Below are positions 16,415 to 23,890 of a stretch of 64,000 bases of DNA, in pieces; position 1 is the first letter of the stretch, and every line of letters begins with the position of its first letter. The stretch spans positions 1-64,000 of the forward strand of contig NZ_JAUZED010000006.1 of assembly GCF_030705415.1 (NCBI RefSeq), written 5' to 3'. Source of the DNA: Curtobacterium sp. A7_M15 (GTDB lineage: Bacteria; Actinomycetota; Actinomycetes; Actinomycetales; Microbacteriaceae). A program made the position numbers and the translations under genes. The notes beneath the pieces were generated by a model. It was not told the DNA's origin, made no database searches, and saw only the letters and a program-made list of their open reading frames with translations.

Positions 16415-17899
16415 TCACCACCTGATCCGGGCGAACTCCTCGTGCAGACGCCGTGCCCGGCCCGGGTGGACCTGCTCGACCCACCCGATCCGGCCGAGCA
16501 GGTGCGCCCGGAAGTCGGGATGTCCGCGACGGTTCTGCGACGCCGGACCGTGCTCGGCGGCGTTGTGCAGGATCGCGTGCAGCCGGTCGACCTCGCGTCG
16601 CCCCGGCGAGGTCCGCTCGTTGACGACGACCCCGGTGACCGACTGCCGGGAGCCCCGTCGGCGCACCCGGGTCTTCGACGGGTTGAGTCGGAGCCCCTGC
16701 TCCGTGACGATCCGGTCGACGCCGCGCAGGAAGGCGTCAGGTCGTGCGGCGAGCCGGTCGTCGCCGCTGAACGTCAGGTCGTCGGCGTACCGCGTGTAGA
16801 CGGCGTCGACCGAGGCCGCCCATCCCGCGAGCCGCGCGTCGAGGTGCCGGAGCGCGGTGTTCGCGAGTGCCGGGGAGGTCGGCGCACCCTGGGGCAGGTG
16901 GGCTTCCCGGAGCATGCCACGCAGTGCTTGGCGCTCCTCGGGCCTGCCGCCGTCCGGCATGGCACCGAGGACGTGCACCGGCACGCGGTGCGTGCAGACC
17001 CCGGTGAGGACGTGCGCGAGCGGCTCCGCGAAGCCCGTCGAGCGGAACACCCCGTACACGGTGGGCGCGGTGACGCTCGCGAAGAAGGACGTCAGGTCGG
17101 CCGTGACGACGACCTGCCGACCGGTGTGCGCGGCGGCCCCCGACACGACGCTCCGACCACCGACGAAGCCGTGCGCCGCGTCGTGCACCGGGAGCGCGGT
17201 GAGGAGCTCGTCGAGGATCGTCCGCTGCGTCCGGCGGAGCAGGTCCATCGGCTTCTCGAGCAGGCGCGGCGTCCGACCGGGTCGACGCACCCACTCGTGC
17301 CGGTGGTGGTGCAGCGGGCTGGACGCACCGGGCCGGCGGTTCCAGGAGCGGGTGTCCGCCAGCCAGAGCAGCCGCCCGACGGTGAGGTCGAGCTCGCGCG
17401 CGAGCTCCGGCAGCGTGTCGACGAGCAGTCGGCTCGTGGTCTCCGGACGCGCCCGGACCGAGGTCACCCGGCGCGCGGTCACCCGGACCGGTCGACGGGA
17501 CTCGCGCGCGCGGTGCAGTTCGGCGAGCCGCGGCGACGCCCCGAGCACCGCCGCGAGCTGTCGCGGTGCGTCGACCGGTGGTCGCGGGTACGCCGCGAGT
17601 GCCGCCGCGACCGCGAGTCCGACGTAGGCGCGCTCCACGCCGACCACCGCCCAGCCGGCGGCGGTCAGGTCGTCGGGCGCCCAGTGTTCGGCCGTCAGGA
17701 ACGCGTCGGCGAGGGCGGCGGCGACGACGGCGAGGGGCGTGGGGTTCCCGGAGGACCCGTCGGTGCCTCCGTGCGGCTGCGCGCGCGGAGCGCGCCGTCC
17801 CGCTCGGGGCGTGTCGTCCTGCTGGTCCTGCGTCCCCCGGGGTGACCCCGGAGAGGTCGACGCGGCACGCGCGTCGGCCGCCTCCCCCGGGAACTCCAA
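16415..17899 (-). CDS. Retron-type reverse transcriptase
   Basis: A 494-residue RNA-directed DNA polymerase. RT0/1 is WVRRPGRTPRLLEKPMDLLRRTQRTILDEL (about 203-232) and HGFVGGRSV (243-251). Motif A is TADLTSFFASV with Asp268. Motif B is LPQGAPTSPALAN (335-347). Catalytic YADD is at 371-374 in YTRYADDLTFSG. VTGVVVN (421-427) is characteristic of retron RTs. Residues 1-55 are low-complexity; 56-200 is an Ala-rich helical domain. The TTG start is chosen because no ATG or GTG precedes the conserved part and TAGGGT lies 6 nt before it. No accessory toxin, nuclease or obvious msr-msd is adjacent. It sits alone inside a catabolic island, suggesting independent insertion. Confidence 0.93.
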   Translation of the reverse strand: MEFPGEAADARAASTSPGSPRGTQDQQDDTPRAGRRAPRAQPHGGTDGSSGNPTPLAVVAAALADAFLTAEHWAPDDLTAAGWAVVGVERAYVGLAVAAALAAYPRPPVDAPRQLAAVLGASPRLAELHRARESRRPVRVTARRVTSVRARPETTSRLLVDTLPELARELDLTVGRLLWLADTRSWNRRPGASSPLHHHRHEWVRRPGRTPRLLEKPMDLLRRTQRTILDELLTALPVHDAAHGFVGGRSVVSGAAAHTGRQVVVTADLTSFFASVTAPTVYGVFRSTGFAEPLAHVLTGVCTHRVPVHVLGAMPDGGRPEERQALRGMLREAHLPQGAPTSPALANTALRHLDARLAGWAASVDAVYTRYADDLTFSGDDRLAARPDAFLRGVDRIVTEQGLRLNPSKTRVRRRGSRQSVTGVVVNERTSPGRREVDRLHAILHNAAEHGPASQNRRGHPDFRAHLLGRIGWVEQVHPGRARRLHEEFARIRW

Positions 17900-17905
17900 A
17901 CGCTC

Positions 17906-17911
17906 ACCCTA
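17906..17911 (-). promoter_or_regulatory. -10 box TAGGGT before the RT gene
   Basis: TAGGGT on the minus strand ends 6 nt before the proposed TTG start of the reverse transcriptase. A leaderless TTG would be unusual. The box could instead mark the start of a transcript that is processed or initiated differently. Confidence 0.4.
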
Positions 17912-17923
17912 CGGCGATCCCCT

Positions 17924-17971
17924 GACGGACGGGAGGCGCGGTGCGGGGCCGACCCGCGCCTCCCGTCCGTC
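17924..17971. terminator. GGAGGCGCGG hairpin, 18-bp perfect stem
   Basis: An 18-bp perfect stem beginning GACGGACGGGAGGCGCGG encloses a 12-nt loop. There is no T-tract. It lies between the 3' end of the monooxygenase gene at 18020 and the RT gene, both on the minus strand. It probably ends the upstream operon. Hairpins with the same GGAGGCGCGG core occur at 24777, 41488 and 46491. Confidence 0.7.
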
Positions 17972-18019
17972 GGTCGGTCGCCGCCACGGCGGTGCGCCGC
18001 TCCCCGGGACCTGCCCGCC

Positions 18020-19387
18020 TCAGGCGGCAGCGCGCCGGGTGAGCGGACCGCGCAGGCCGAGGTGGTCCCGCAGTGTGTCGCCGCGGTACTCCGTCGGGTA
18101 CACGCCGCGGTCCTGCAGGAGCGGCACGAGGCGGTCGACGATGTCGTCGAGGCCGGACGGGACGAGCCACGGCGAGACGTTGAACCCGTGCACGGCCCCG
18201 GCGTCGGCGTACTCGGCCAGCCGGTCGGCGACGGTCGAGTAGCCGCCGACGATGCCTCCGCGACGGACGCCGACGCGCGTGACGAGCTGGCGGATCGAGA
18301 GTCCCTCGGCCTCGGACAGCGCGCGCCACTGCGTCGCGAGCTCCTGCGACTTCTGGAACTGGAACGCGGAGCCGCGCGTCGAGCCGGTGACCTCGACGAC
18401 GGGGTCGATGTCGGGGAGCGGCCCGTCCGGGTCGTACGACTGCAGCGACGTGCCCCAGACGTTCTCGAGGTACGCGATCGCGGTGGCGGGCGTGATCTGG
18501 TGCTCGGCGACCCAGCGCGCCTTCTCCTCGGCCTCGGTGTCGGTGTCCGCGAGGACGAACTGTTGGCCGGGGAAGATCTTCACGTCGTCCTCGGGGCGCC
18601 CCGCCGCGCGGGTCCGACGACGGATGTCGGCGGCGAACGTCAGGGCGTCCTCGAACTCGGGGTGCGCACTGAAGATGACGTCGGCGGCTCGGGTCGCGAA
18701 GTCGCGGCCCTCGTCGGAGTCGCCCGCCTGGAAGAGGACGGGGTGGCCCTGGGCGCTGCGTGGCAGCCGGCCCTCGGCCCGGACGGCGTAGTGCCCGAGA
18801 TCGCGCTCGACGACGTGGATGCCCGAAGGATCGGCCCAGCTCGTGGCGCCCCGGTCGGCGGCGACCACGCCGTCGTCCCACGAGTCCCAGACGGCACGGA
18901 CCGTCTCGACGACCCGCTCGGCGTGGGTGTACCGGTCCGCGTGGTCGAGGTACCCGCCGCGGCGGAAGTTCGCGCCGGTCCACGCGTTGTCGGTGGTGAC
19001 GACGTTCCAGGCCGCGCGACCTCCGGACAGCAGGTCGAGGCTCTGCAGGCGGTGTGCGAGGTCGACCGGGTCGTTGTAGGTGGTGTTCTGCGTGGCGACG
19101 AGGCCGATCCGCTCGGTGATCGCTGCGAGGGCGGCGAGCTGGGTCTGCGCGTCCGGCCGACCGACGACGTCCAGGTCGTGGACCTGCCCGAGGTGCTCGC
19201 GGAGCCGGAGTCCCTCGCCGAGGAAGAACGCCGCGAAGAGTCCCCGCTCGGCGGTCTGCGCGATGCGACGGAAGGACTCGAACGCCGTCTGCGAGCCGGA
19301 CTCCGGCTCGGTCCAGATCGTCGTCGAGTTCACCCCCTGGAAGAAGACGCCGAACTGGATCTGGTTGCGCGGGGTCCTGGTGCGCAT
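18020..19387 (-). CDS. NtaA/SnaA/DszA-family FMN-dependent monooxygenase
   Basis: A 455-residue NtaA-type enzyme beginning MRTRTPRNQIQFGVFFQGVNSTTIW. ERGLFAAFFLGEGLRLREH, DLDVVGRPDAQTQLAALAAITERIG and GRAAWNVVTTDNAWTGANFRRGGYLDHADR are diagnostic. It matches the protein at 9565-10926 across its whole length (RSAQGHPVLFQAGDSDEGRDFA, ITPATAIAYLE, RDTLRDHLGL), so the two are paralogues. GGAGG stands 6-7 nt before the ATG. It overlaps the upstream gene by 58 nt, unlike the 4-nt overlaps elsewhere. Last gene of the MFS-LLM-NtaA operon. Confidence 0.9.
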   Translation of the reverse strand: MRTRTPRNQIQFGVFFQGVNSTTIWTEPESGSQTAFESFRRIAQTAERGLFAAFFLGEGLRLREHLGQVHDLDVVGRPDAQTQLAALAAITERIGLVATQNTTYNDPVDLAHRLQSLDLLSGGRAAWNVVTTDNAWTGANFRRGGYLDHADRYTHAERVVETVRAVWDSWDDGVVAADRGATSWADPSGIHVVERDLGHYAVRAEGRLPRSAQGHPVLFQAGDSDEGRDFATRAADVIFSAHPEFEDALTFAADIRRRTRAAGRPEDDVKIFPGQQFVLADTDTEAEEKARWVAEHQITPATAIAYLENVWGTSLQSYDPDGPLPDIDPVVEVTGSTRGSAFQFQKSQELATQWRALSEAEGLSIRQLVTRVGVRRGGIVGGYSTVADRLAEYADAGAVHGFNVSPWLVPSGLDDIVDRLVPLLQDRGVYPTEYRGDTLRDHLGLRGPLTRRAAA

Positions 19388-20493
19388 GCGGTGGCCTCCT
19401 CGAGGGCGGCGGTGCGGGACGCTGCGTGGCGGTTGACCGCGACGGGAAGGCCGAGGACGTCACGCAACTGGTCGCCGGGTCTGGGCGACCGGAAGGATCC
19501 GGCCGCACGGAGGGCCGGCAGCACCGCGCGGCCGATCTCGTCGAGGTCGTCGTCGAGCACCGCGGGGCGGAGCCGGACGCCGTCGACCTGCCCGGCGAGG
19601 TCGGCGAGCAGGTCCGCGAGGCCGGCGGAGTCGCCGACGTACCGCCCGACGTCGCCCGGCGCCCACGGCTCGTGGGCGTCGAGGGCGGCGACCCGGCGTG
19701 CGGCGGAGACTCCGGCCCGGTCGAGGGCGACCTCGAGCTCGAGCCACACCTGCGCAGCGCCGGCAGCGGCCGCGACCCGACGGGTGGCCTCGGCGCTCGA
19801 CGTGACGAGTGCGACGTCGGCGCCCGCCGGGAGGCCGCCGGCCAACGGTGCGAAGACGGGGAGCTGCCCCTGCGGCGGCCGCGGGATGATGCTCGGTCCG
19901 GCGACGGAGAACCGCGGCGACTCGGCGGTCACCCGGTGCAGGCGCGCCCGGTCGACGTACCGCCAGGTCGTGGTGTCCCGGATGACCGCGTCGTCCTCCC
20001 AGCTGTCCCAGAGCTGACGGACGACCTCGATCGCGTCTGCGGCGGTCGCCACGGCTTCGGCGGTGTCGACCGGGGCACGTCCGTACACGGCGGCGGATCG
20101 CACGTCGGCGGCCGTGTCGGCGATCCACCCGACGCGGCCGTCGGAGGCCAGGTCCGCAGTGGCGAGCTGCGTCGAGACGTGGAACGGCTCGGTGTGGACG
20201 GCGGGGGCGACCGGGACGAGGCCGATCGCCGACGTCAGCGGTGCCGCGAAGGCCGCGCGCTGGACCGCGTCGAGCCGGCCGACGGGACCACGACCGGCCG
20301 CCGTCCCCGGCGGGACCGCTGCGTCCGCGAACGTCACGGCGGTGAAGCCTGCTCGCTCGGCGGCCCGCACGGTCGCAGCGACGCGCTTCCCGCTGAGCAG
20401 CTCGGCGGGCGCGTGGTCCACCGCTCGCCACGCAGCAGGGTGCGCGCCGTCGCCGTCGAGTTCGATCGCGATCGCGAACGGGGGTGTGGTCAT
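19330..20493 (-). CDS. LLM class flavin-dependent oxidoreductase
   Basis: A 387-residue luciferase-like protein, paralogue of the one at 10923-12167: both share GxHPAAWR at the start, HTEPFHVxTxLxTxDxxSxGRxGW and the RQLWDSWEDDAVIRDTTT block. Its own C-terminus continues about 30 residues past the usual LGLPVAVNRHAA end, rich in Ser and Arg, running 58 nt into the NtaA gene. That tail looks like read-through beyond the original stop. The ATG overlaps the MFS stop (ATGA). Confidence 0.8.
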   Translation of the reverse strand: MTTPPFAIAIELDGDGAHPAAWRAVDHAPAELLSGKRVAATVRAAERAGFTAVTFADAAVPPGTAAGRGPVGRLDAVQRAAFAAPLTSAIGLVPVAPAVHTEPFHVSTQLATADLASDGRVGWIADTAADVRSAAVYGRAPVDTAEAVATAADAIEVVRQLWDSWEDDAVIRDTTTWRYVDRARLHRVTAESPRFSVAGPSIIPRPPQGQLPVFAPLAGGLPAGADVALVTSSAEATRRVAAAAGAAQVWLELEVALDRAGVSAARRVAALDAHEPWAPGDVGRYVGDSAGLADLLADLAGQVDGVRLRPAVLDDDLDEIGRAVLPALRAAGSFRSPRPGDQLRDVLGLPVAVNRHAASRTAALEEATACAPGPRATRSSSASSSRG

Positions 20494-22025
20494 CGTTCCT
20501 CCCGGAGTCCGTCCCGAGCGACCCTAGGCAGGACGTCGCCGGCCTCGATCGTCTGTTGCGAACGACGACGGCGTGTTACCCCGCGTGGCACCACCGATGC
20601 CGCGAACGACCCGGCGAGCAACACGGCGCACACGACGAGGGCGGCGCGCATCCCGCCGGGCGTGACGGTGACCCCGGTCCTGCCCGCGAACGAGACGCCG
20701 GCGACCAGCGCCACGCAGAAGGTGGCCGCGAGCCGCTGGGTGAGCTGGAGGAACGACGCCGCGACCCCGTGGCCGCCGGGGAGCGCGTGTTGGAGCGTCG
20801 TGTGGCGCATCGCGGGCTCGAACACGCCGCTCGAGGCACCGACGACGAGCTCGACGCCGAGGACCGTGGCGAACAGCGCGACCCCGTCGAGGGCACCGAC
20901 CGCCACGGCGAGGGCCACGAGCCCGCTGCCCTGCACGGCCAGGCAGACGGGGAGCAGCCGTGCGCCGAACCGGGCGTGGGCCCGGGTGCTCGCCCACGAC
21001 CCGACGATCCGGGCGGCGGCTCCCGGGGCCAGGACGAGCGCGACGACGACCGGAGTCAGGCCGAAGCCCTGCAGGAGGAAGACCGTCACGACGGAGGACT
21101 GGGCCACGCCCGCGCCGAACCACAGCGCGGCGACCGCGTTGCCCCGCACGAAGCCACCGGATCGCACCAACGCCGGAGCGAACAGGGGCCCGTGCGCTCG
21201 TCGTTCCCACCACACGAGGGCCAGGACCGTGCCGACCAGACCGAGCACGACCGCCGCGATCACCCCGCTGCCCACGCCCGGGTCGATGACGGGCACGGTC
21301 ACGAGCACCACCAGGATCGCGGTGAGGACGATCCCGGGCAGGTCGAGCACCGGACGGCGGCGTTCCCGTCGCTCGCGTGCCGGGACAGCGCGCAGCGCGA
21401 GCACACCCGTGGCGAGCACCCACGGCAGGCTGATCGCGAGCACGAACCGCCAGGCCGTGGACGGCGGTGCGACGGCGAGCACGCCGGCGGCTGCGAGCGG
21501 GCCGACGATCGCCGAGGCCGACGCTGCCGCGCCGTACGCCGCGAGGGCTCGGACGCGCTCACGGTCCCGGAAGCGGTCCTGGATCACGCCGAGCACCTGT
21601 GCGGACACCACGCCGGCGCCGAAGCCCTGTACGGAGCGTCCGACGATCGCCCAGCCGATGCCCGGCGCGAGGACCGCGACGAGGGCGCCGACGGCGAACA
21701 GTCCGAGTCCTCCGACGAACAGCCCACGTCGTCCGAACGCGTCGCCGAGCCGCCCACCGGGGACGAGTCCGACGCCGAACGTCAGCGAGTACACCGCCAG
21801 GAACCACTGGACGGCGCCCGTGGGAGCGTGGAGTTCGGTGGCGAGCGAGGGAACCGTGTAGCTCACGACCGCCTGGTCGAGCAGGGTGGCGAACCCGGCG
21901 CCGAGGCAGGCGGCGAGGGCGAGGCGGCTGGCACGCCGGGCCCCCGGGACCGGCCGATCGATCGGGTCGCTGCCGGTCGGGTCGTCAGCGGTCGGGTCGT
22001 CAGCGGTCGGGTCGTCGTCGGCCAT
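20490..22025 (-). CDS. MFS transporter, DHA2-like drug/metabolite exporter
   Basis: A 511-residue major facilitator with about 14 predicted helices. LLDQAVVSYTVPSLATELH (motif D1-like), FGVGLVPGGRLGDAFGRRGLFVGG (motif A) and GRSVQGFGAGVVSAQVLG (motif B/C region) place it near QacA/EmrB-type exporters. The N-terminal tail contains repeated TADDPTADDPT, encoded by direct DNA repeats next to the 16-bp array just upstream. First gene of the operon with the two monooxygenases behind it. It may export a substrate or product, or import it; direction is not readable. Confidence 0.9.
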   Translation of the reverse strand: MADDDPTADDPTADDPTGSDPIDRPVPGARRASRLALAACLGAGFATLLDQAVVSYTVPSLATELHAPTGAVQWFLAVYSLTFGVGLVPGGRLGDAFGRRGLFVGGLGLFAVGALVAVLAPGIGWAIVGRSVQGFGAGVVSAQVLGVIQDRFRDRERVRALAAYGAAASASAIVGPLAAAGVLAVAPPSTAWRFVLAISLPWVLATGVLALRAVPARERRERRRPVLDLPGIVLTAILVVLVTVPVIDPGVGSGVIAAVVLGLVGTVLALVWWERRAHGPLFAPALVRSGGFVRGNAVAALWFGAGVAQSSVVTVFLLQGFGLTPVVVALVLAPGAAARIVGSWASTRAHARFGARLLPVCLAVQGSGLVALAVAVGALDGVALFATVLGVELVVGASSGVFEPAMRHTTLQHALPGGHGVAASFLQLTQRLAATFCVALVAGVSFAGRTGVTVTPGGMRAALVVCAVLLAGSFAASVVPRGVTRRRRSQQTIEAGDVLPRVARDGLREER

Positions 22026-22036
22026 CCGGGTCCCCT

Positions 22037-22152
22037 CGTCGTGCGGTCGTCGCGTTGCGCGGTCGTCTGGTCGCGCGGTCGTCTGGTCGCGCGGTCGTCT
22101 CGTCGCGCGGTCGTCTCGTCGCGCGGTCGTCTCGTCGCGCGGTCGTCTCGTC
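22037..22152. repeat. 16-bp tandem repeat in a divergent promoter region
   Basis: The word GGTCGTC starts at 22045, 22061, 22077, 22093, 22109, 22125 and 22141: seven units of exactly 16 bp. The consensus is close to TCGCGCGGTCGTCTCG; the first two units are degenerate. The array fills most of the space between the MFS gene (minus) and the MgtC gene (plus), and could tune both promoters by copy number. Confidence 0.85.
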
Positions 22153-22234
22153 GACCTTCGCGGCACCGCGGCATCCCGTCGAGGTGTCCCGTCACGGACG
22201 GACACCGGGCGTCACGCGGCGACGCAGAGCGGGG

Positions 22235-22240
22235 TAGCGT
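22235..22240 (+). promoter_or_regulatory. -10 box TAGCGT before mgtC-like gene
   Basis: TAGCGT ends 8 nt before the GTG at 22249. No ribosome binding site is visible, consistent with a leaderless or near-leaderless message. Confidence 0.45.
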
Positions 22241-22248
22241 CGGTCCGC

Positions 22249-22965
22249 GTGACGATCGAGAACCTCACACAGCCGCTCGCCGGCCAGGGGTGGGTGCAGA
22301 TCGGCGAGGTCCTGCTCGCGTTCGCCCTCGCGTCGCTGATCGGCCTCGAGCGGCAGCTCCGGTCGAAGAGCGCGGGCATCCGCACGCAGGCGATCGTCGG
22401 GACCGCGTCGGCGCTGATGCTACTCGTGAGCAAGTACGGGTTCAGCGACGTGCTCGTGCCGGACCACGTCGTGCTCGACCCCTCGCGCGTCGCAGCGCAG
22501 ATCGTCTCCGGGGTCGGGTTCCTCGGGGCCGGGCTCATCCTCACCCGACGCGGCGCCGTCCGAGGCCTCACCACGGCCGCCGCGGTGTGGGAGACGGCGG
22601 CGATCGGCATGGCCGCCGGCGCCGGACTCTGGCTGCTCGCGCTGGTCGTCACCGCGCTGCACTTCGTGATCGTGTTCGGCTACACCGCGATCGTGCAGGC
22701 GCTGTCCCGCACCGCCGAGCAGTCGATGACGCTCGACGTGGTCTACGACGCCGGCCGTGGCGTCCTGCCGGACGTGCTCGCCCTCGTGACGGCCGGCGGG
22801 TGGCGGGTCGCCCGGCTCGTGCGGCAGGACACCGACCGGGCGGATGCCACGGCGGTGCGCATCGACGTCGCGGGGCGTTCCGACGGATCGGCCCTCGTCG
22901 CCCGGATCGGGGAGGTCGCCGGCGTGCGGATCGTCGACCCGTCGGCCGCCGACGACCTGGAGTGA
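22249..22965 (+). CDS. MgtC/SapB family membrane protein
   Basis: A 238-residue protein with an N-terminal membrane domain of about four to five helices and a cytoplasmic C-terminal domain. FALASLIGLERQLRSKSAGIRTQAIVGTASALMLLVSKYG and GVGFLGAGLILTRRGAVRGLTTAAAVWETAAIGMAAG are the conserved MgtC core. Family members affect magnesium homeostasis and membrane energetics, often by interacting with transporters or ATP synthase. The GTG start at 22249 is chosen from the conserved N-terminus and the TAGCGT box. Followed 4 nt later by the phosphatase gene. Confidence 0.9.
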   Translation: MTIENLTQPLAGQGWVQIGEVLLAFALASLIGLERQLRSKSAGIRTQAIVGTASALMLLVSKYGFSDVLVPDHVVLDPSRVAAQIVSGVGFLGAGLILTRRGAVRGLTTAAAVWETAAIGMAAGAGLWLLALVVTALHFVIVFGYTAIVQALSRTAEQSMTLDVVYDAGRGVLPDVLALVTAGGWRVARLVRQDTDRADATAVRIDVAGRSDGSALVARIGEVAGVRIVDPSAADDLE

Positions 22966-22969
22966 CGCC

Positions 22970-23530
22970 GTGCCCTCGTTCTTCCTCACCCACGCCCAGG
23001 TCGTCGTGGACCCGGCGGTCCCGATTGAGTCGTGGGGGCTGTCCGCCGACGGTCGTGCGCGCGCTGCCGGTGCCGCTGCGGTCGCCTGGGGACCCGGGGT
23101 CCGTCGGATCGTGTCGAGCACCGAGCAGAAGGCGATCGACACGGCGGTGATCCTGGCGGACGCGGTGGGGCTCGCGCACTCGACGGAGGCCGCACTGGGC
23201 GAGATCGACCGCAGTGCGACGGGCTACCTCCCGCCCGCCGAGTTCGAGGCCGTCGTCGACGCGTTCTTCGCCGCGCCGGACGACTCGGTGCGTGGGTGGG
23301 AGCGGGCAGTCGACGCGCAGACCCGCATCGTCCGTGCCGTCGGGGCGCTGACCGACCCGGGTGACGTCACGATCGTGTCGCACGGTGCGGTGGGGGCGCT
23401 GCTGCTCGCCGACCTGCGAGGTGTGCCGATCTCCCGCGCGCTCGACCAGCCGGGGATGGGCAGCGTGTTCTCGTTCGACCCGCGGGCGTGGCGGGCGACG
23501 AGTGGGTGGGAGCGCGTCGGGGCGGCGTGA
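22970..23530 (+). CDS. Histidine phosphatase superfamily protein with altered RHG motif
   Basis: A 186-residue phosphoglycerate-mutase-fold protein. The usual catalytic R-H-G at the N-terminus is T-H-A (residues 7-9), so the nucleophilic His stays but its neighbouring Arg is lost. The second His is kept in IVSHGAVGALLLADLRG. RRIVSSTEQKAIDTAVILAD is the usual strand-helix after the first motif. It may be a phosphatase with changed substrate range or an inactive binder. The GTG start lies 4 nt after the mgtC-like stop, so co-transcription is likely. Confidence 0.82.
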   Translation: MPSFFLTHAQVVVDPAVPIESWGLSADGRARAAGAAAVAWGPGVRRIVSSTEQKAIDTAVILADAVGLAHSTEAALGEIDRSATGYLPPAEFEAVVDAFFAAPDDSVRGWERAVDAQTRIVRAVGALTDPGDVTIVSHGAVGALLLADLRGVPISRALDQPGMGSVFSFDPRAWRATSGWERVGAA

Positions 23531-23890
23531 GCCGGGCGGGCGGGTGCGTGCACCGTGTCGGGTGGGGCGGGCCGCTGCCGTCGGGCGCTGCCGGAGCGCC
23601 TGTTGCGGGTACGCGGGGCCGCTGCGGAACGACAACGCCGATGTCGCACGACAGCGGTCTCGTCGCACCCCCGCGCGCGCAACATCCCGCGCGCGCAAGC
23701 AACGACCACGCCGATGTCGCACGACAGCGGGCTCGTCACACCCCCGCGCGCGCAACATCCCGCGCGCGCAAGCAACGACCACGCCGATGTCGCACGACAG
23801 CGACGATGTCGTTCCGAGTCGGCAGCCCGCAGCCCGCACCCCCCGCACCCCCACCGCAGCCCGAACCCCGTCGCAGCCGCGCCCCGCGCC
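23531..23890. other. Convergent intergenic region holding repeat array 2
   Basis: This 360-nt gap lies between two 3' ends. No gene is seen. The array at 23640-23829 takes up its centre; the flanks are C- and G-rich without other recognisable sites. Confidence 0.7.
23640..23829. repeat. 73-bp tandem repeat array (array 2)
   Basis: Units start at 23640, 23713 and 23786: two complete 73-bp units, almost identical to each other, then a 30-bp truncated unit. The tail GAGTCGGCAGCCCG follows at 23816. Unit start is GATGTCGCACGACAGCG, matching array 1 at 86-427; the centre of the unit differs (CCCCCGCGCGCGCAACATCC). Period, truncation point and tail are all the same as in array 1. Confidence 0.85.

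Noticed and set aside
17924-17971. Hairpin upstream of the RT gene as the msd of a retron
   Set aside because: The same GGAGGCGCGG hairpin core occurs at 24777, 41488 and 46491, far from any RT, so it is better explained as a terminator-like family.
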